A DNA stretch of 64,000 nucleotides from DASQPR01 sp963724705 (GTDB lineage: Bacteria; Actinomycetota; Actinomycetes; Mycobacteriales; Micromonosporaceae). The stretch lies in the NCBI GenBank assembly GCA_963724705.1, contig CAVRVS010000007.1:124001-188000 (forward strand), written 5' to 3'. The translations under genes were made by a program, and so were the position numbers. Positions 44,008-52,914 of this stretch are shown here, in pieces. Under the pieces are notes generated by a model, which was given only the letters and a program-made list of their open reading frames with translations, was not told where the DNA came from and searched no databases. Every line of letters begins with the position of its first letter. Position 1 is the first letter of the stretch.

Positions 44008-45105
44008 ATGCGTGCGGTGATCGTCGCCGCTGCGGTCGCGTTTGTGCTCACGCTGTTCGGCACACCGATCGCCATCCGGGTCCTGCGAAGTCTTCGGTAC
44101 GGACAGCCGATCCGGGACATCCTTCCCGAAGGACACCAGAAGAAGGTCGGTACGCCCACGATGGGCGGCATCGTCTTCATCGGGGCGACGTTGATCGCGT
44201 ACGTGGCCGGACACCTGGTGCTCAAGACGCTGCCGGCCGAACAGATCGTGCCGCCGGGGCCGACCATAACGGGGCTTGTGCTGCTGGGCCTGATGGTCTG
44301 CTGCGGTGCGATCGGATTCGCCGACGACTACCTCAAGGTGTCCCGCCGGAACAGCGCCGGTCTCGCCGGTCGATGGAAGATCCTCCTGCAGATCGTCGTC
44401 GGCGGCGCCTTCGGTGCCCTCGCCCTGACTGCGAAGAGCACCGCCGGCATCACGGTCAGCGGCACCACGCTCTCGTACATCCGGGACATCAGTTGGGCGC
44501 ATATCGGCCAGATCGGCGCCGTCGTGCTGTTCATCGCGGTCGTGATGGCCACCACGAATGGCGTCAACCTCACCGACGGCTTGGACGGCCTGGCCACCGG
44601 CGCGTCGATCGTCGTGCTGTTCGCGTACATGATGATCTCGTTCTGGCAGTACCGGCATTGGTGCGCGGACACCGCGGCCCACCTCAACTACTGCTACACG
44701 GCCCGGGACCCGCTAGAAACGACGATGATCGCCGGCGCCGCGGCCGGTGCGTGTGCCGGTTTCCTCTGGTGGAGCACGTCACCTGCCAAGATCATAATGG
44801 GCGACACGGGTTCGATGGCGCTCGGTGGGCTCATCGCCGGCCAGGCCGTCGCCACGCGTACGGTGCTGCTGCTGCCGATCATCGCTCTGCTGTACGTGAT
44901 CATCACGATGTCGCGGATCATCCAGTACACGTCGTTCAAGACGACCGGTAAACGGGTCTTCCTGATGTCCCCGCTGCACCACCATTTCGAACAGGCCGGC
45001 TGGAGCGAAGTGAACATCGTGGTCCGCTTCTGGATCATTGGCGGAATTGGCGTCGCGGTCGGTTTAGGTCTTTTCTACGGAGATTTCCTGGCTCATGTCG
45101 GATGA
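44008..45105 (+). CDS. mraY: Phospho-N-acetylmuramoyl-pentapeptide transferase, stand-alone copy
   Basis: 365 residues, about ten membrane segments. MraY moves phospho-MurNAc-pentapeptide from UDP to undecaprenyl phosphate, the first membrane step of peptidoglycan synthesis. Catalytic and binding motifs are all there: KKVGTPTMGGIVF, FADDYLKVSRRNSAG (Asp pair), NGVNLTDGLDGLA, IIMGDTGSMALGG, and PLHHHFEQAGWSE (HHH). None of the mur, fts or ddl genes that normally surround mraY are here; it is flanked by FKBP and signal peptidase genes, so it is a displaced or second copy. ATG 44008 follows GAGGCGGTGGTGCG. A long upstream region carries a palindrome array that may control it. Confidence 0.93.
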   Translation: MRAVIVAAAVAFVLTLFGTPIAIRVLRSLRYGQPIRDILPEGHQKKVGTPTMGGIVFIGATLIAYVAGHLVLKTLPAEQIVPPGPTITGLVLLGLMVCCGAIGFADDYLKVSRRNSAGLAGRWKILLQIVVGGAFGALALTAKSTAGITVSGTTLSYIRDISWAHIGQIGAVVLFIAVVMATTNGVNLTDGLDGLATGASIVVLFAYMMISFWQYRHWCADTAAHLNYCYTARDPLETTMIAGAAAGACAGFLWWSTSPAKIIMGDTGSMALGGLIAGQAVATRTVLLLPIIALLYVIITMSRIIQYTSFKTTGKRVFLMSPLHHHFEQAGWSEVNIVVRFWIIGGIGVAVGLGLFYGDFLAHVG

Positions 45106-45154
45106 GCGTGATCCGGCATGAATACCCCACGGCGCCCCGGCGCGATTCAGCGAC

Positions 45155-45182
45155 CGTTCGACCGCCGTTCGACCGCCGTTCG
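45155..45182 (+). repeat. 11-bp tandem direct repeat before lepB
   Basis: CGTTCGACCGC occurs twice in tandem (45155-45165, 45166-45176), followed by the partial unit CGTTCG (45177-45182), 57 bases before lepB. The 11-base period resembles PhoP-type direct-repeat sites, but the core GTTCGACC differs from GTTCACC. Confidence 0.5.
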
Positions 45183-45238
45183 TGTGCGCGCGGGTTCTCG
45201 GGGAGCCAACTCATAGCTACGCCACGTAAGCTCGCGTC

Positions 45239-45967
45239 GTGACCGACGTACAGACGGACCCTCCGACGCCGACGAACCCGCCGCCGGATCCGTCGCCCAA
45301 CTCGGCACCGGGTTCGACGCCGAGCCACCGGCGCGGCCGCAAGAAGAAGTCGGGCAGCAGCTTCTGGAAGGAGCTGCCGATTCTTCTGGGCGCCGCCGTC
45401 GTCGTGGCGCTGCTCGTCCGTACGTTCGTCTTGCAGACGTTCTACGTGCCGTCCGAGTCGATGGAGCACACGCTCAACATCAACGACCGGGTCCTCGTCA
45501 ACAAGCTGGTCTACGACTTCCGCGATCCCAGCCGCGGCGAGGTGATCGTCTTCACCTCACCGCTGGACTGGCGTACGGCCGAAAACGAAAAGGACTTCGT
45601 CAAGCGCGTGATCGGCGTGCCCGGCGACCATGTGGTCTGCTGCGACGCACGCGGTCGGCTGAAGGTGAACGGAGTGGCGATTGACGAGCCCTACCTCGAC
45701 CATGACTACGGCGCCAATGCGCCGGCCAGCCCGAACTCGTTTGATATCACAGTGCCGGCCGGGCGGCTGTGGGTCATGGGCGATAACCGCGTCGAGTCGG
45801 CCGACTCTCGTTACCACTACGCCGCCGAGCACAACCTCACCGAGGCCACGATCCCCATATCGTCGGTGATCGGACGCGCGTTCGTGCTGTTCTGGCCGCC
45901 GGGCCGGGCCACCTGGCTGTCCGTACCCAAGGGCTTCTCGAACGTCCCGGATCCCACCGGCGGTTAA
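45239..45967 (+). CDS. lepB: Signal peptidase I
   Basis: 242 residues. A Pro/Thr-rich cytosolic N-terminus is followed by one membrane segment (LPILLGAAVVVALLVRTFVL). Catalytic Ser is in VPSESMEHTL and the general-base Lys in FVKRVIGVPGD; GRLWVMGDNRVESADSR completes the fold. It removes signal peptides from exported proteins. GTG 45239 is the start. Position behind mraY suggests, but does not prove, a shared envelope role. Confidence 0.94.
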   Translation: MTDVQTDPPTPTNPPPDPSPNSAPGSTPSHRRGRKKKSGSSFWKELPILLGAAVVVALLVRTFVLQTFYVPSESMEHTLNINDRVLVNKLVYDFRDPSRGEVIVFTSPLDWRTAENEKDFVKRVIGVPGDHVVCCDARGRLKVNGVAIDEPYLDHDYGANAPASPNSFDITVPAGRLWVMGDNRVESADSRYHYAAEHNLTEATIPISSVIGRAFVLFWPPGRATWLSVPKGFSNVPDPTGG

Positions 45968-45986
45968 GAGGGTCGGCCCGGCGCCG

Positions 45987-46667
45987 TCACTGGCTGGTAA
46001 TCACGGTGATCGCGATCGCCAGGACAGCTGCGTTGTAGAAGAAGCTGACCATCTCGTGCACGAGCACGTGCCAGCGCATCCGTCGGGTGATGACCTCAAC
46101 GTCGGACGACGCGAACGAGACCCCGAGCGTGACGGCGAAGTACAGGTAGTCGACCGTCGTCGGCCGTGTCTCCTCGGGGAAACGCAGTCCGCGGCCGGGT
46201 TGGACGCTGCTCGATTCGTCGTCGTCCAGAGAGCGGTAGAACGCGGCGTAGCCGACGTGCAGAAGCGTCCAAGCGCAGAAGACGACCAGCACGCCCAGCG
46301 TCTTGACCGCCGCGTCGCGTTCGTCGGCTCCGGGGTGCACGAGAACGTCGGACGCAGCGGCTAACCCGGTGAGGCTGGCAACGACGGTGAGCAGAAAGCT
46401 GAACTTCCGGCGGAGCTTGCGTTGCCACGCCGGCGCCGGCGGCTCCTCGGCCCGCGGCTGGTCGCGGCCGTGCCGTACGACCCAGAAGCCGGTCGAGAGA
46501 TAGCTCAGGGCGACGATAGCGAACAGACCGAGAAGGTAGATCTTGTACGTCGCGTCCTCGGCTCCGAACACATAGGCCAGTCCGATAAGCGCGAGTGCGA
46601 CCTCGGCTACGCGCGCGAGCCACACAGCCAGAACGGCTCGCCACCGCCTCGCTGGCCGATCGGACAT
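45987..46667 (-). CDS. DUF1345 membrane protein
   Basis: 226 residues, five or six membrane segments. The C-terminal TVDYLYFAVTLGVSFASSDV and MVSFFYNAAVLAIAITVI match DUF1345, a family of predicted integral membrane proteins with no known function. ATG 46667 gives MSDRPARRWRAVLAVWL; the longer upstream ORF is rejected. It converges on lepB. Confidence 0.8.
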   Translation of the reverse strand: MSDRPARRWRAVLAVWLARVAEVALALIGLAYVFGAEDATYKIYLLGLFAIVALSYLSTGFWVVRHGRDQPRAEEPPAPAWQRKLRRKFSFLLTVVASLTGLAAASDVLVHPGADERDAAVKTLGVLVVFCAWTLLHVGYAAFYRSLDDDESSSVQPGRGLRFPEETRPTTVDYLYFAVTLGVSFASSDVEVITRRMRWHVLVHEMVSFFYNAAVLAIAITVITSQ

Positions 46668-46740
46668 ATCGCCAGAATATGGGCCGACAGGAGCATAGAC
46701 GGCCAGACGGCGATCACGGCCGATATGGTGGGATGAGCCG

Positions 46741-47271
46741 GTGACGGATGCTCGCTGGACGGCTCTCCTCCCCGACGATGGCTGGCCGATCGAGGAGCGG
46801 GACGCCGTACGTGTCGTTGTTCTCGACACGGACGACCGGATCCTGCTGTTCCGGACGTGGCACACCGATCACCCCAGCCACTGGTGGGAACTGCCCGGCG
46901 GCGGCGGCGAGCCCGGCGAAACCTATGTCGACACCGCGATCCGCGAGCTCCATGAGGAGACCGGCATCGTCGTCGTACCGGCGCAGGTGTCGAAGCCCAC
47001 GTGGCGACGGACGGCGACGTTTCGCTACCGGCAGGCCCGCCGACTCCAACATGAGCTGGTCGTGACCGCCCGGCTGGACCACCGCGGCGCCGAACCCGAC
47101 GTGTCCGGACAGCTGGACTACGAACGTGAGGACTACTCGTCGAGCCGCTGGTGGCCGGTGGCCGAGGTCATCGCGAGCCGGGAACGGTTCTACCCCGGCC
47201 GGTTGCCCGAATATCTGGCCGCCCACCTGCGCGGCGACGACATCGACGAGCCGTTCGAACTGTGGTCGTGA
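46741..47271 (+). CDS. NUDIX hydrolase
   Basis: 176 residues with a complete NUDIX box, GGGGEPGETYVDTAIRELHEETG (described here by its residues about 52-74; REL HEE TG core intact). The N-terminus RVVVLDTDDRILLFRTWH is typical of the ADP-ribose/nucleotide branch. Substrate unknown. GTG 46741 start. Confidence 0.85.
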   Translation: MTDARWTALLPDDGWPIEERDAVRVVVLDTDDRILLFRTWHTDHPSHWWELPGGGGEPGETYVDTAIRELHEETGIVVVPAQVSKPTWRRTATFRYRQARRLQHELVVTARLDHRGAEPDVSGQLDYEREDYSSSRWWPVAEVIASRERFYPGRLPEYLAAHLRGDDIDEPFELWS

Positions 47272-47292
47272 GGCCCCGGTCGAGATCCGCGG

Positions 47293-47874
47293 TCAGAGCG
47301 CACCCTGCGTGCGCTGGACGGGCTGATCTTGCCGGTACGCCGTGACGAGATCCTCTCGCGCCCGTGCGACCCGGGACCTGATCGTGCCGACCGGACAACC
47401 GCAGACCTCGGCCGCCTCGGCGTAGCTCAGCCCGAGAACCTGCGTGGCGATGAACGCCTCGCGCCGGTCGGGAGCCAGCGCGTCGAGCAGATGCCGCAAG
47501 GCGACGCCGTCATCGACCCCGGCCGTCCGTAGCGTGCGCGGCGTGGCCGCGTTCGGATCGCGCGCATCCAGGGATGTCGGACGCGGCCGGCGTACGGCCG
47601 CCCGGACGTGATCGGCGGCGACATTGCGAGCGATCGCCAGGAGCCAGGTCCGAGCGGACGAGCGCGCCGCGAACCGGGCCAGTCCCGGCAGCGCCCGGAG
47701 ATAAGTCTCCTGCGCGAGGTCGTCCACGTCGCCGGGCTCGCAGAGGTGGGCGAGGAAGCGCCGCACCGACGCCTGAGTCATCTCGACGAACGCCGATGCG
47801 GCGGCGCGATCACCGGCCTTCGCGGCGAGCGCGGCCCGGTTGACCGCGTCGTCGTCGTAGCCGGACTGGCTCAT
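47293..47874 (-). CDS. ECF-type RNA polymerase sigma factor
   Basis: 193 residues. Region 2 (FVEMTQASVRRFLAHLCEPG, DVDDLAQETYLRALPGLARF, TWLLAIARNVAADHVR) and region 4 (LLDALAPDRREAFIATQVLG, LSYAEAAEVCGCPVGTIRSR) are complete. It is divergent from a zinc-finger membrane protein that is probably its anti-sigma factor. The type resembles the sigma-C-like group of actinobacteria. Confidence 0.9.
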   Translation of the reverse strand: MSQSGYDDDAVNRAALAAKAGDRAAASAFVEMTQASVRRFLAHLCEPGDVDDLAQETYLRALPGLARFAARSSARTWLLAIARNVAADHVRAAVRRPRPTSLDARDPNAATPRTLRTAGVDDGVALRHLLDALAPDRREAFIATQVLGLSYAEAAEVCGCPVGTIRSRVARAREDLVTAYRQDQPVQRTQGAL

Positions 47875-48030
47875 GACGCTAGAGCGTAGCGTGGCTCAAT
47901 CCGCCGCTCCGAGCTGGCCGGACAACGGTCCGGGCGGTGCGGCGGAAGTGACTGGCTCGGCGGCCCAACCCCGCAATCGGGCCGGCGCGCTGGCGGGAAC
48001 TTTTCGCCGCGACCGGACGACAACCGTGGT

Positions 48031-48825
48031 GTGACGTGTGCGATGTGGCGGGAGGCGCTGTCCGCGCGGCTCGACGGAGAGGAATTCTCCGTCGAGTGGG
48101 ACGGCGCCGGGCGCGTCGGGCTCGGCAGTCGCATACGTACCGGTGTCACCGGTGCAGTCGATGGCGCCGACGTCGACGCGCATCTGGATGCCTGCGACGC
48201 GTGCCGCCAGTGGTACGAAGATGCGGCGTTCATCACGCGGCTGGCCCGGGTCGACGCCGGATCGGCCGCGATCGGCGGCATTCCGGACAGCGTGCTCGAA
48301 GCAACCCCGCGTCCCACCCGGGCGCGTCTCGCCAACGTTCTTCGCGTAGTGCTCGCGCTGCTGGGGGCGGGTCAGATCCTGCTTGCGATCGCGCAACTGG
48401 CTGGGCCGATGGGCGCCGAGGGCGGGACGCTCATGCACATGACGCACGAATTCACCGCATGGAACGCCGCGATCGGGGCGAGCTTCCTGTTCATCGCGTG
48501 GCGGCGCACCCGACCGGCCGCGCTGGTGCCGTTGCTGACGGCATTCGTCGGTGTTCTCACGGTATTGAGTGTGGACGACATCGTGCACGGCGACGTGAGC
48601 GCCGGCCGGCTCGGCACGCATGCGTTGTTGATCGCCGGCTATGTGGTTGTCATCGCGATGTCGCGGCCGTCGCTGAATTTCGATGCGCCGCCCGGCCTCC
48701 GGCAGCCCAACCACGCTTCGGCCTGGCGCCTGGGCGAGTCCGACGAGGTGGAAACCGAAGCACCGTCACGGGCGGCCACGCCCGACTCGCCGGCCGCGTC
48801 GGCCGAGCGGCGACCGGCCGCCTAG
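48031..48825 (+). CDS. Zinc-finger (ZAS-like) membrane protein, putative anti-sigma factor
   Basis: 264 residues. The N-terminus CAMWREALSARLDGEE is the zf-HC2 start, and the metal motif AHLDACDACRQWYED (HxxxCxxC) follows after an insertion of about 30 residues (SVEWDGAGRVGLGSRI region) not usual in the family. Five or six membrane segments (about 85-215) and a hydrophilic Glu/Ala-rich tail complete it. Divergent placement next to an ECF sigma factor supports an anti-sigma role. GTG 48031 keeps the Cys at residue 3; ATG 48043 would remove it. Confidence 0.7.
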   Translation: MTCAMWREALSARLDGEEFSVEWDGAGRVGLGSRIRTGVTGAVDGADVDAHLDACDACRQWYEDAAFITRLARVDAGSAAIGGIPDSVLEATPRPTRARLANVLRVVLALLGAGQILLAIAQLAGPMGAEGGTLMHMTHEFTAWNAAIGASFLFIAWRRTRPAALVPLLTAFVGVLTVLSVDDIVHGDVSAGRLGTHALLIAGYVVVIAMSRPSLNFDAPPGLRQPNHASAWRLGESDEVETEAPSRAATPDSPAASAERRPAA

Positions 48826-48853
48826 ACCGGCGACTCGCGAGCATACTGGGTCG

Positions 48854-49201
48854 ATGGATCTCGACGAAGCGCGCGACCGGTTACGCAAGCTCCGTCCCCG
48901 CCTCGACGCGATCGTTGAGGTCCGGGCCGACCTGGCCGAGCTCCGCGCCGATCTGGAGGCGGTCGGCCGCAGCGCCCGCGGCGGCATCGCCGAGGTCAAG
49001 GCATTCGAGGCGCGGCTCTACGCCGAGCTGGAAGCGATCTCCGAGTCGGGTACGCAACTCAAGGGCTATGCACCGCTGCTCCTCGACTTCCCGGGAGAGC
49101 GCGACAACGTCCACGTTTTGTGGTGCTGGCTCGAAGGCGACGACGACATCCGCTGGTATCACCGGGAGGATTGCGGGTTCGCCGGTCGGCGACCGGTCTA
49201 A
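48854..49201 (+). CDS. DUF2203 family protein
   Basis: 115 residues: a helical coiled-coil-like N-terminus (ARDRLRKLRPRLDAIVEVRA) and the family end PLLLDFPGERDNVHVLWCWL, DDIRWYHREDCGFAGR. Function unknown. The stop overlaps the convergent folC stop by four bases. Confidence 0.75.
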   Translation: MDLDEARDRLRKLRPRLDAIVEVRADLAELRADLEAVGRSARGGIAEVKAFEARLYAELEAISESGTQLKGYAPLLLDFPGERDNVHVLWCWLEGDDDIRWYHREDCGFAGRRPV

Positions 49202-50505
49202 CCGTCGGCGGCCAGCTCTCCGTGTACGGCGCCGACGAGGTAGAGCGATCCGGTGACCAGGACCGCACCGGTCGGCCCGGCGAGATTGCGAGCCTGCTCG
49301 ACCGCGCGCAACCAATCGGGCTCGATATGCACCGCCGAAGCGACCTCGGGAAGAGCGGCCGCGACATCTCCGGCCGGGCAGGCGTCACCGGCGGGTGGCT
49401 GCGTACAGACAATGTGGTCGAAGCGGTCTGGACGCAACGCCGCGAGCAGGCCGGCCGGCGAGCGGCGGCCGCGTACGCCGACGACCAGCACCCTCGGTCG
49501 TACGTCGGCCAACTCCTCGTCGACGGTGCTGGCCAGCGCGGCCGCGCCGGCTGGATTGTGTGCCCCGTCGACGATGACGGTCGGGGTCTGCGCAACGAGA
49601 TCCCAGCGGCCGCCGACCCGGGTGGTCGCAAACGCCGAGTCGATCGCGGACCGCGCGACCGGACTGCCCTGCCGCGCATCGAGGTAGGCGTCGACAGCGG
49701 CCAGCGCGGTTGCCGCATTCGAGCATTGATATGCCCCGGCCGCACCGATCGGCACACCATGCCGTGTCCCCCACGGCGTCCACAGGTCGGCGTACGTGCC
49801 GGCCGGTGTCCGGCTCCGATGGCGGGATCCGTAGTCGTCGCCGATGCGCAGCACGCGACCCGGCCGGGCGGCCGTCCATGCCTCGTCGAGTGAGGGATCC
49901 GGCTCACCGAGGACGAGCGTGGCCCCCGGCCGTACGATTCCCGACTTCTCCGCCGCGATGTGCGCGCGGGTCGGGCCGGCCCGCTCGGCGTGCTCGATCT
50001 CGATGTTCGTCACGATGGCGATGTCCGCATCGATCACGTTGGTGGCATCGAAGCGCCCGAGCGCCCCGACTTCGATGACGGCCACGTCGATGTCCGCCTC
50101 GGCCAACAGCACGAACGCGGACCCAGTTACCAGCTCGAACCAGCTGTTATCGGCACCCGCCGGCGCGGCCTTCACGACGCGAGCGACCGCGTCCGCCATC
50201 CGGTCGTCGTCGATCGGGCGACCGTCGATGCGAACGCGCTCGGTGATGTTGTGCAGGTGTGGGCTGGTGTACGTGCCGACGCGGAGACCGGCCGCGGCCA
50301 TTAACGCGGCCGCGTACGCGACCGTCGAGCCTTTGCCATTCGTCCCGGTGACGTGGATCGACGGAAACGTCCGCTGCGGCTGGCCGAGCGCCTCGACGAG
50401 GCCGCGCATGCGATCCAACGTCCGTTTGCGGGGAGTCGGCGGGCCGAGCGCGAGAGTGTCGAGGTAGCCCCAGACATCGCCGCCGCTGAATGTCGGACCG
50501 GTCAT
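49198..50505 (-). CDS. folC: Folylpolyglutamate synthase / dihydrofolate synthase
   Basis: 435 residues, Mur-ligase fold. P-loop IHVTGTNGKGSTVAYAAALM (about residues 50-69), TSPHLHNITERVRIDG, the Mg-binding VTNIEIEHAERAG and carbamylated-Lys region AAEKSGIVRPGATLV are present; VIVDGAHNPAGAAALASTVD opens the C-terminal domain. It adds glutamate to (dihydro)folates. ATG 50505 overlaps the stop of the upstream dedA gene by four bases. Confidence 0.92.
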   Translation of the reverse strand: MTGPTFSGGDVWGYLDTLALGPPTPRKRTLDRMRGLVEALGQPQRTFPSIHVTGTNGKGSTVAYAAALMAAAGLRVGTYTSPHLHNITERVRIDGRPIDDDRMADAVARVVKAAPAGADNSWFELVTGSAFVLLAEADIDVAVIEVGALGRFDATNVIDADIAIVTNIEIEHAERAGPTRAHIAAEKSGIVRPGATLVLGEPDPSLDEAWTAARPGRVLRIGDDYGSRHRSRTPAGTYADLWTPWGTRHGVPIGAAGAYQCSNAATALAAVDAYLDARQGSPVARSAIDSAFATTRVGGRWDLVAQTPTVIVDGAHNPAGAAALASTVDEELADVRPRVLVVGVRGRRSPAGLLAALRPDRFDHIVCTQPPAGDACPAGDVAAALPEVASAVHIEPDWLRAVEQARNLAGPTGAVLVTGSLYLVGAVHGELAADG

Positions 50506-51170
50506 GTGGCCGGTCCTCGGCCGGTGGCCGCGGTCTCGGCCTGGTCGGAGTCGTCGATCGCGTCGGCGAACTGACGACGCGCTCGGTGTCGGATGATCAA
50601 CGTGGTCACGATGCCGGCGACGATCGCGACTACCAATGCGATCCAGCTGAAACGCGACAGCCACGTCTCGGCGGCCTTACCGATGTAGTAGATCAAGACC
50701 GCCGTACCGCTGGCCCAGATCGCTCCGCCGGCCGCGTTTGCGGCCAGGAACTTCCAGTACGGCACCCGCAGTGCGCCGGCCAGTGGTCCGGCAAAGATGC
50801 GCAGGAGTGCGATGAAGCGACCGAAGAAGATGGCCGCGACACCCCACCGCTGGAACGTCTGTTCGGCCTTGGCCAGTTGGACCGGGCCCATATGTCGGGG
50901 GAAGCGCCGGCCGAGTCGCTCGAGGAATGGTCGGCCGCCACGGTGGCCGATCCAGTATCCAATGGAGTCGCCGATGATCGCACCGAGCGATCCGGCGACT
51001 GCCACCCACCAGATGTCGGCGTAGCCCGACACGGCCAGTAGCGACGCGGCGACGAGCGCAATCTCTCCCGGAAGCGGGATGCCCATGCTCTCGACGCCGA
51101 TGACCAACGCCACGATCAGGTACATCCACCCGGGAGGCACGCTGGACAACCAGTGCTGGACCGTCTCCAC
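50502..51170 (-). CDS. DedA family membrane protein
   Basis: 222 residues, four or five membrane segments. The DedA/VTT core is clear: VESMGIPLPGEIALVAASLL, GDSIGYWIGHRGGRPFLERL, FFGRFIALLRIFAGPLAGAL with the conserved Arg, and AAGGAIWASGTAVLIYYIG. The family includes undecaprenyl-phosphate and PE flippases. It overlaps folC by four bases (ATGA). Confidence 0.9.
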   Translation of the reverse strand: METVQHWLSSVPPGWMYLIVALVIGVESMGIPLPGEIALVAASLLAVSGYADIWWVAVAGSLGAIIGDSIGYWIGHRGGRPFLERLGRRFPRHMGPVQLAKAEQTFQRWGVAAIFFGRFIALLRIFAGPLAGALRVPYWKFLAANAAGGAIWASGTAVLIYYIGKAAETWLSRFSWIALVVAIVAGIVTTLIIRHRARRQFADAIDDSDQAETAATGRGPAT

Positions 51171-51351
51171 TCACCCTCCGCCCGCGGGAGCCGTCGCCTT
51201 GACCGTACCCTGACCGGCCGGTTCGCATGATTTCCGCGCGCGTACGGCGTGATCGTGGCCACCGTGCCGTCCGAACGTCGCGGCCGCGTATGCCTCGGCC
51301 GTCGGGGCCTCGGCTGTCGGGACCTCGCCGGGCTACGTCATCGCGCCAGCG

Positions 51352-52122
51352 CTAGGTCGTCGCGCCGGCGAAATGGTCAAGAAGAAGCCCGGTGACGATG
51401 TCCGCGGATTCGAATGCCGCGAGGTGCGCGCCCGGGATCACCTCGAACCGACTGCCCGGGACGGCATCGGCGATAACCCGGCCGTGATCGGGCGGCGTCG
51501 ACGGGTCGTCGACCGCAGAGATCATCAGCGTCGGGGCGCTGATCTTCGACAGTTCGGCCCGCTGATCCATCGCGCCGATGGCCGCGCAGCATCCGGCGTA
51601 CCCGATCGGCGGCGTACCCGTGAGCATGTCGCGAGCCTCGGCCACGACGTCGGGTGACTGCTCGGCGAACGCCGGGGTGAACCAGCGGCCGAGACCGACG
51701 TCCGCGATCGCCTCCATGCCGTCGGCCAACACCGTCTCGGCGCGGGTCGTCCATTGTTCGGCCGGCGGCATGTGCGCCGAGGTGCAGACGAGCGCGAGCC
51801 GGCCGACGCGCTCGGGCGCGTGGATCGCGAGCCACATGCCGACCATGCCGCCGAGCGAGAGCCCGGCATAGTGCACGCGTTCGCCGGGCGCGACTTCGTC
51901 GAGCAACTCGAGCAGGTCGGCGCCGAGGTCATCCATTGCGTACGGCCCCGGCGGAACTGCCGACTCGCCGTGACCACGATGGTCGTAGCGGAGCACGCGA
52001 AGATGCTCACCGAGCGGCTCGACCTGGATGCGCCACATCGCCCGCGTCGTGCCCAACGACGAACCCAAAACGAGCAAAGGTCCTTTGTCCGGGCCGTCGA
52101 CCTGCCAACCGAGTGCTGCCAT
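51352..52122 (-). CDS. Alpha/beta hydrolase (3-oxoadipate enol-lactonase-like)
   Basis: 256 residues. Nucleophile GLSLGGMVGMWLA, oxyanion LGSSLGTTRAMW, acid in SAVDDPSTPPDHG and His in IPGAHLAAFESAD. DHRGHGESAVPPGPYAMDDL is typical of the PcaD branch. The ATG at 52122 is preferred over GTG 52143 because GGAG lies seven bases ahead. No other beta-ketoadipate genes are next to it, so the substrate is unproven. Confidence 0.85.
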   Translation of the reverse strand: MAALGWQVDGPDKGPLLVLGSSLGTTRAMWRIQVEPLGEHLRVLRYDHRGHGESAVPPGPYAMDDLGADLLELLDEVAPGERVHYAGLSLGGMVGMWLAIHAPERVGRLALVCTSAHMPPAEQWTTRAETVLADGMEAIADVGLGRWFTPAFAEQSPDVVAEARDMLTGTPPIGYAGCCAAIGAMDQRAELSKISAPTLMISAVDDPSTPPDHGRVIADAVPGSRFEVIPGAHLAAFESADIVTGLLLDHFAGATT

Positions 52123-52914
52123 CGCCACTCCTTGCCCGTCCACGCAATGCTTGGTTCACATCGCCCTGCCCGGACGCGGGGCGTCCGATCACGCCCGTCA
52201 GCCTAGTCGCGACTTTGATGGTCACGGCGGCGTCCACACCGGTCTCGGTCGACGGGTAAGCCCGATGGTGATGAGGGATCTCGGCCGATTGGTCGGCCGG
52301 CACGCCATCGAACGCCGCCGATACACAGGCATCGTCCGTTTGGCGACGCCGGCGCGTGTTCCACCGTAAGCCGCGCAAGCAGCGAATACGGGCCGGTACG
52401 TGTCGAGTCGCAATCACCTTGCACGGCGACAGCCATGGTTCGCCGTGATGACAGGCAGTTCACGAACGATGTCACATTCAAGCTAATCGTTGACGCGCCG
52501 CTAACGCATCGATAACCTTGCCCACAGTTGGTGCAAGAGTTTGCATCCGTGCCTCTGGTTCTTCTCTGATCTGCGCAATTTTGCAAGGGGCGCACCCGCT
52601 CGGTGTCCGCTGCAGCCACTAAGTCGACGTTCGTAAAAGGACTCGTGATGTGGACATCGGTCAAGCGCGTTCGTCCGCCTCCGCCACGCCTGTGGCTCCG
52701 CCACCGCGAGGCAGTCGCGCATCCTGTCGACGCGATCCGCTTGATACGTGACCCAGCCGACACGCGTACCGCTACCACGGCCGGCCACAGCCAGCGTCGG
52801 TCGTCGTCATCCGCCGACCGCAAGCCGTCGGCACGACCGTACCCACAGATTTGATCGGGTCTTTGCCCCGGCCCGAAGCCCGCGCGTTCCCCCGACCCCA
52901 CATTGAGGATTGCG
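52123..52914 (+). other. Long gene-free region before the GH87 gene
   Basis: About 790 bases with no supported gene; antisense ORFs here run into the GH87 coding region and have no homology. It contains the twin TGCAA palindromes (separate entry) and otherwise nothing recognised. It presumably holds the promoter of the secreted glucanase gene. Confidence 0.5.
52532..52585 (+). promoter_or_regulatory. Twin TGCAA-N4-TTGCA palindromes upstream of the glucanase gene
   Basis: TGCAAGAGTTTGCA (52532-52545) and TGCGCAATTTTGCA (52572-52585) share the half-site TGCAA/TTGCA and are spaced 40 bases (about four helical turns) apart. They resemble operators of LacI/GntR-type regulators and lie 330-380 bases before the gene start. 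Confidence 0.45.

Noticed and set aside
52457..52470. GTTCACGAACG-like sequence as a further PHO box
   Set aside because: Only one unit is present; no second 11-base repeat follows in register.
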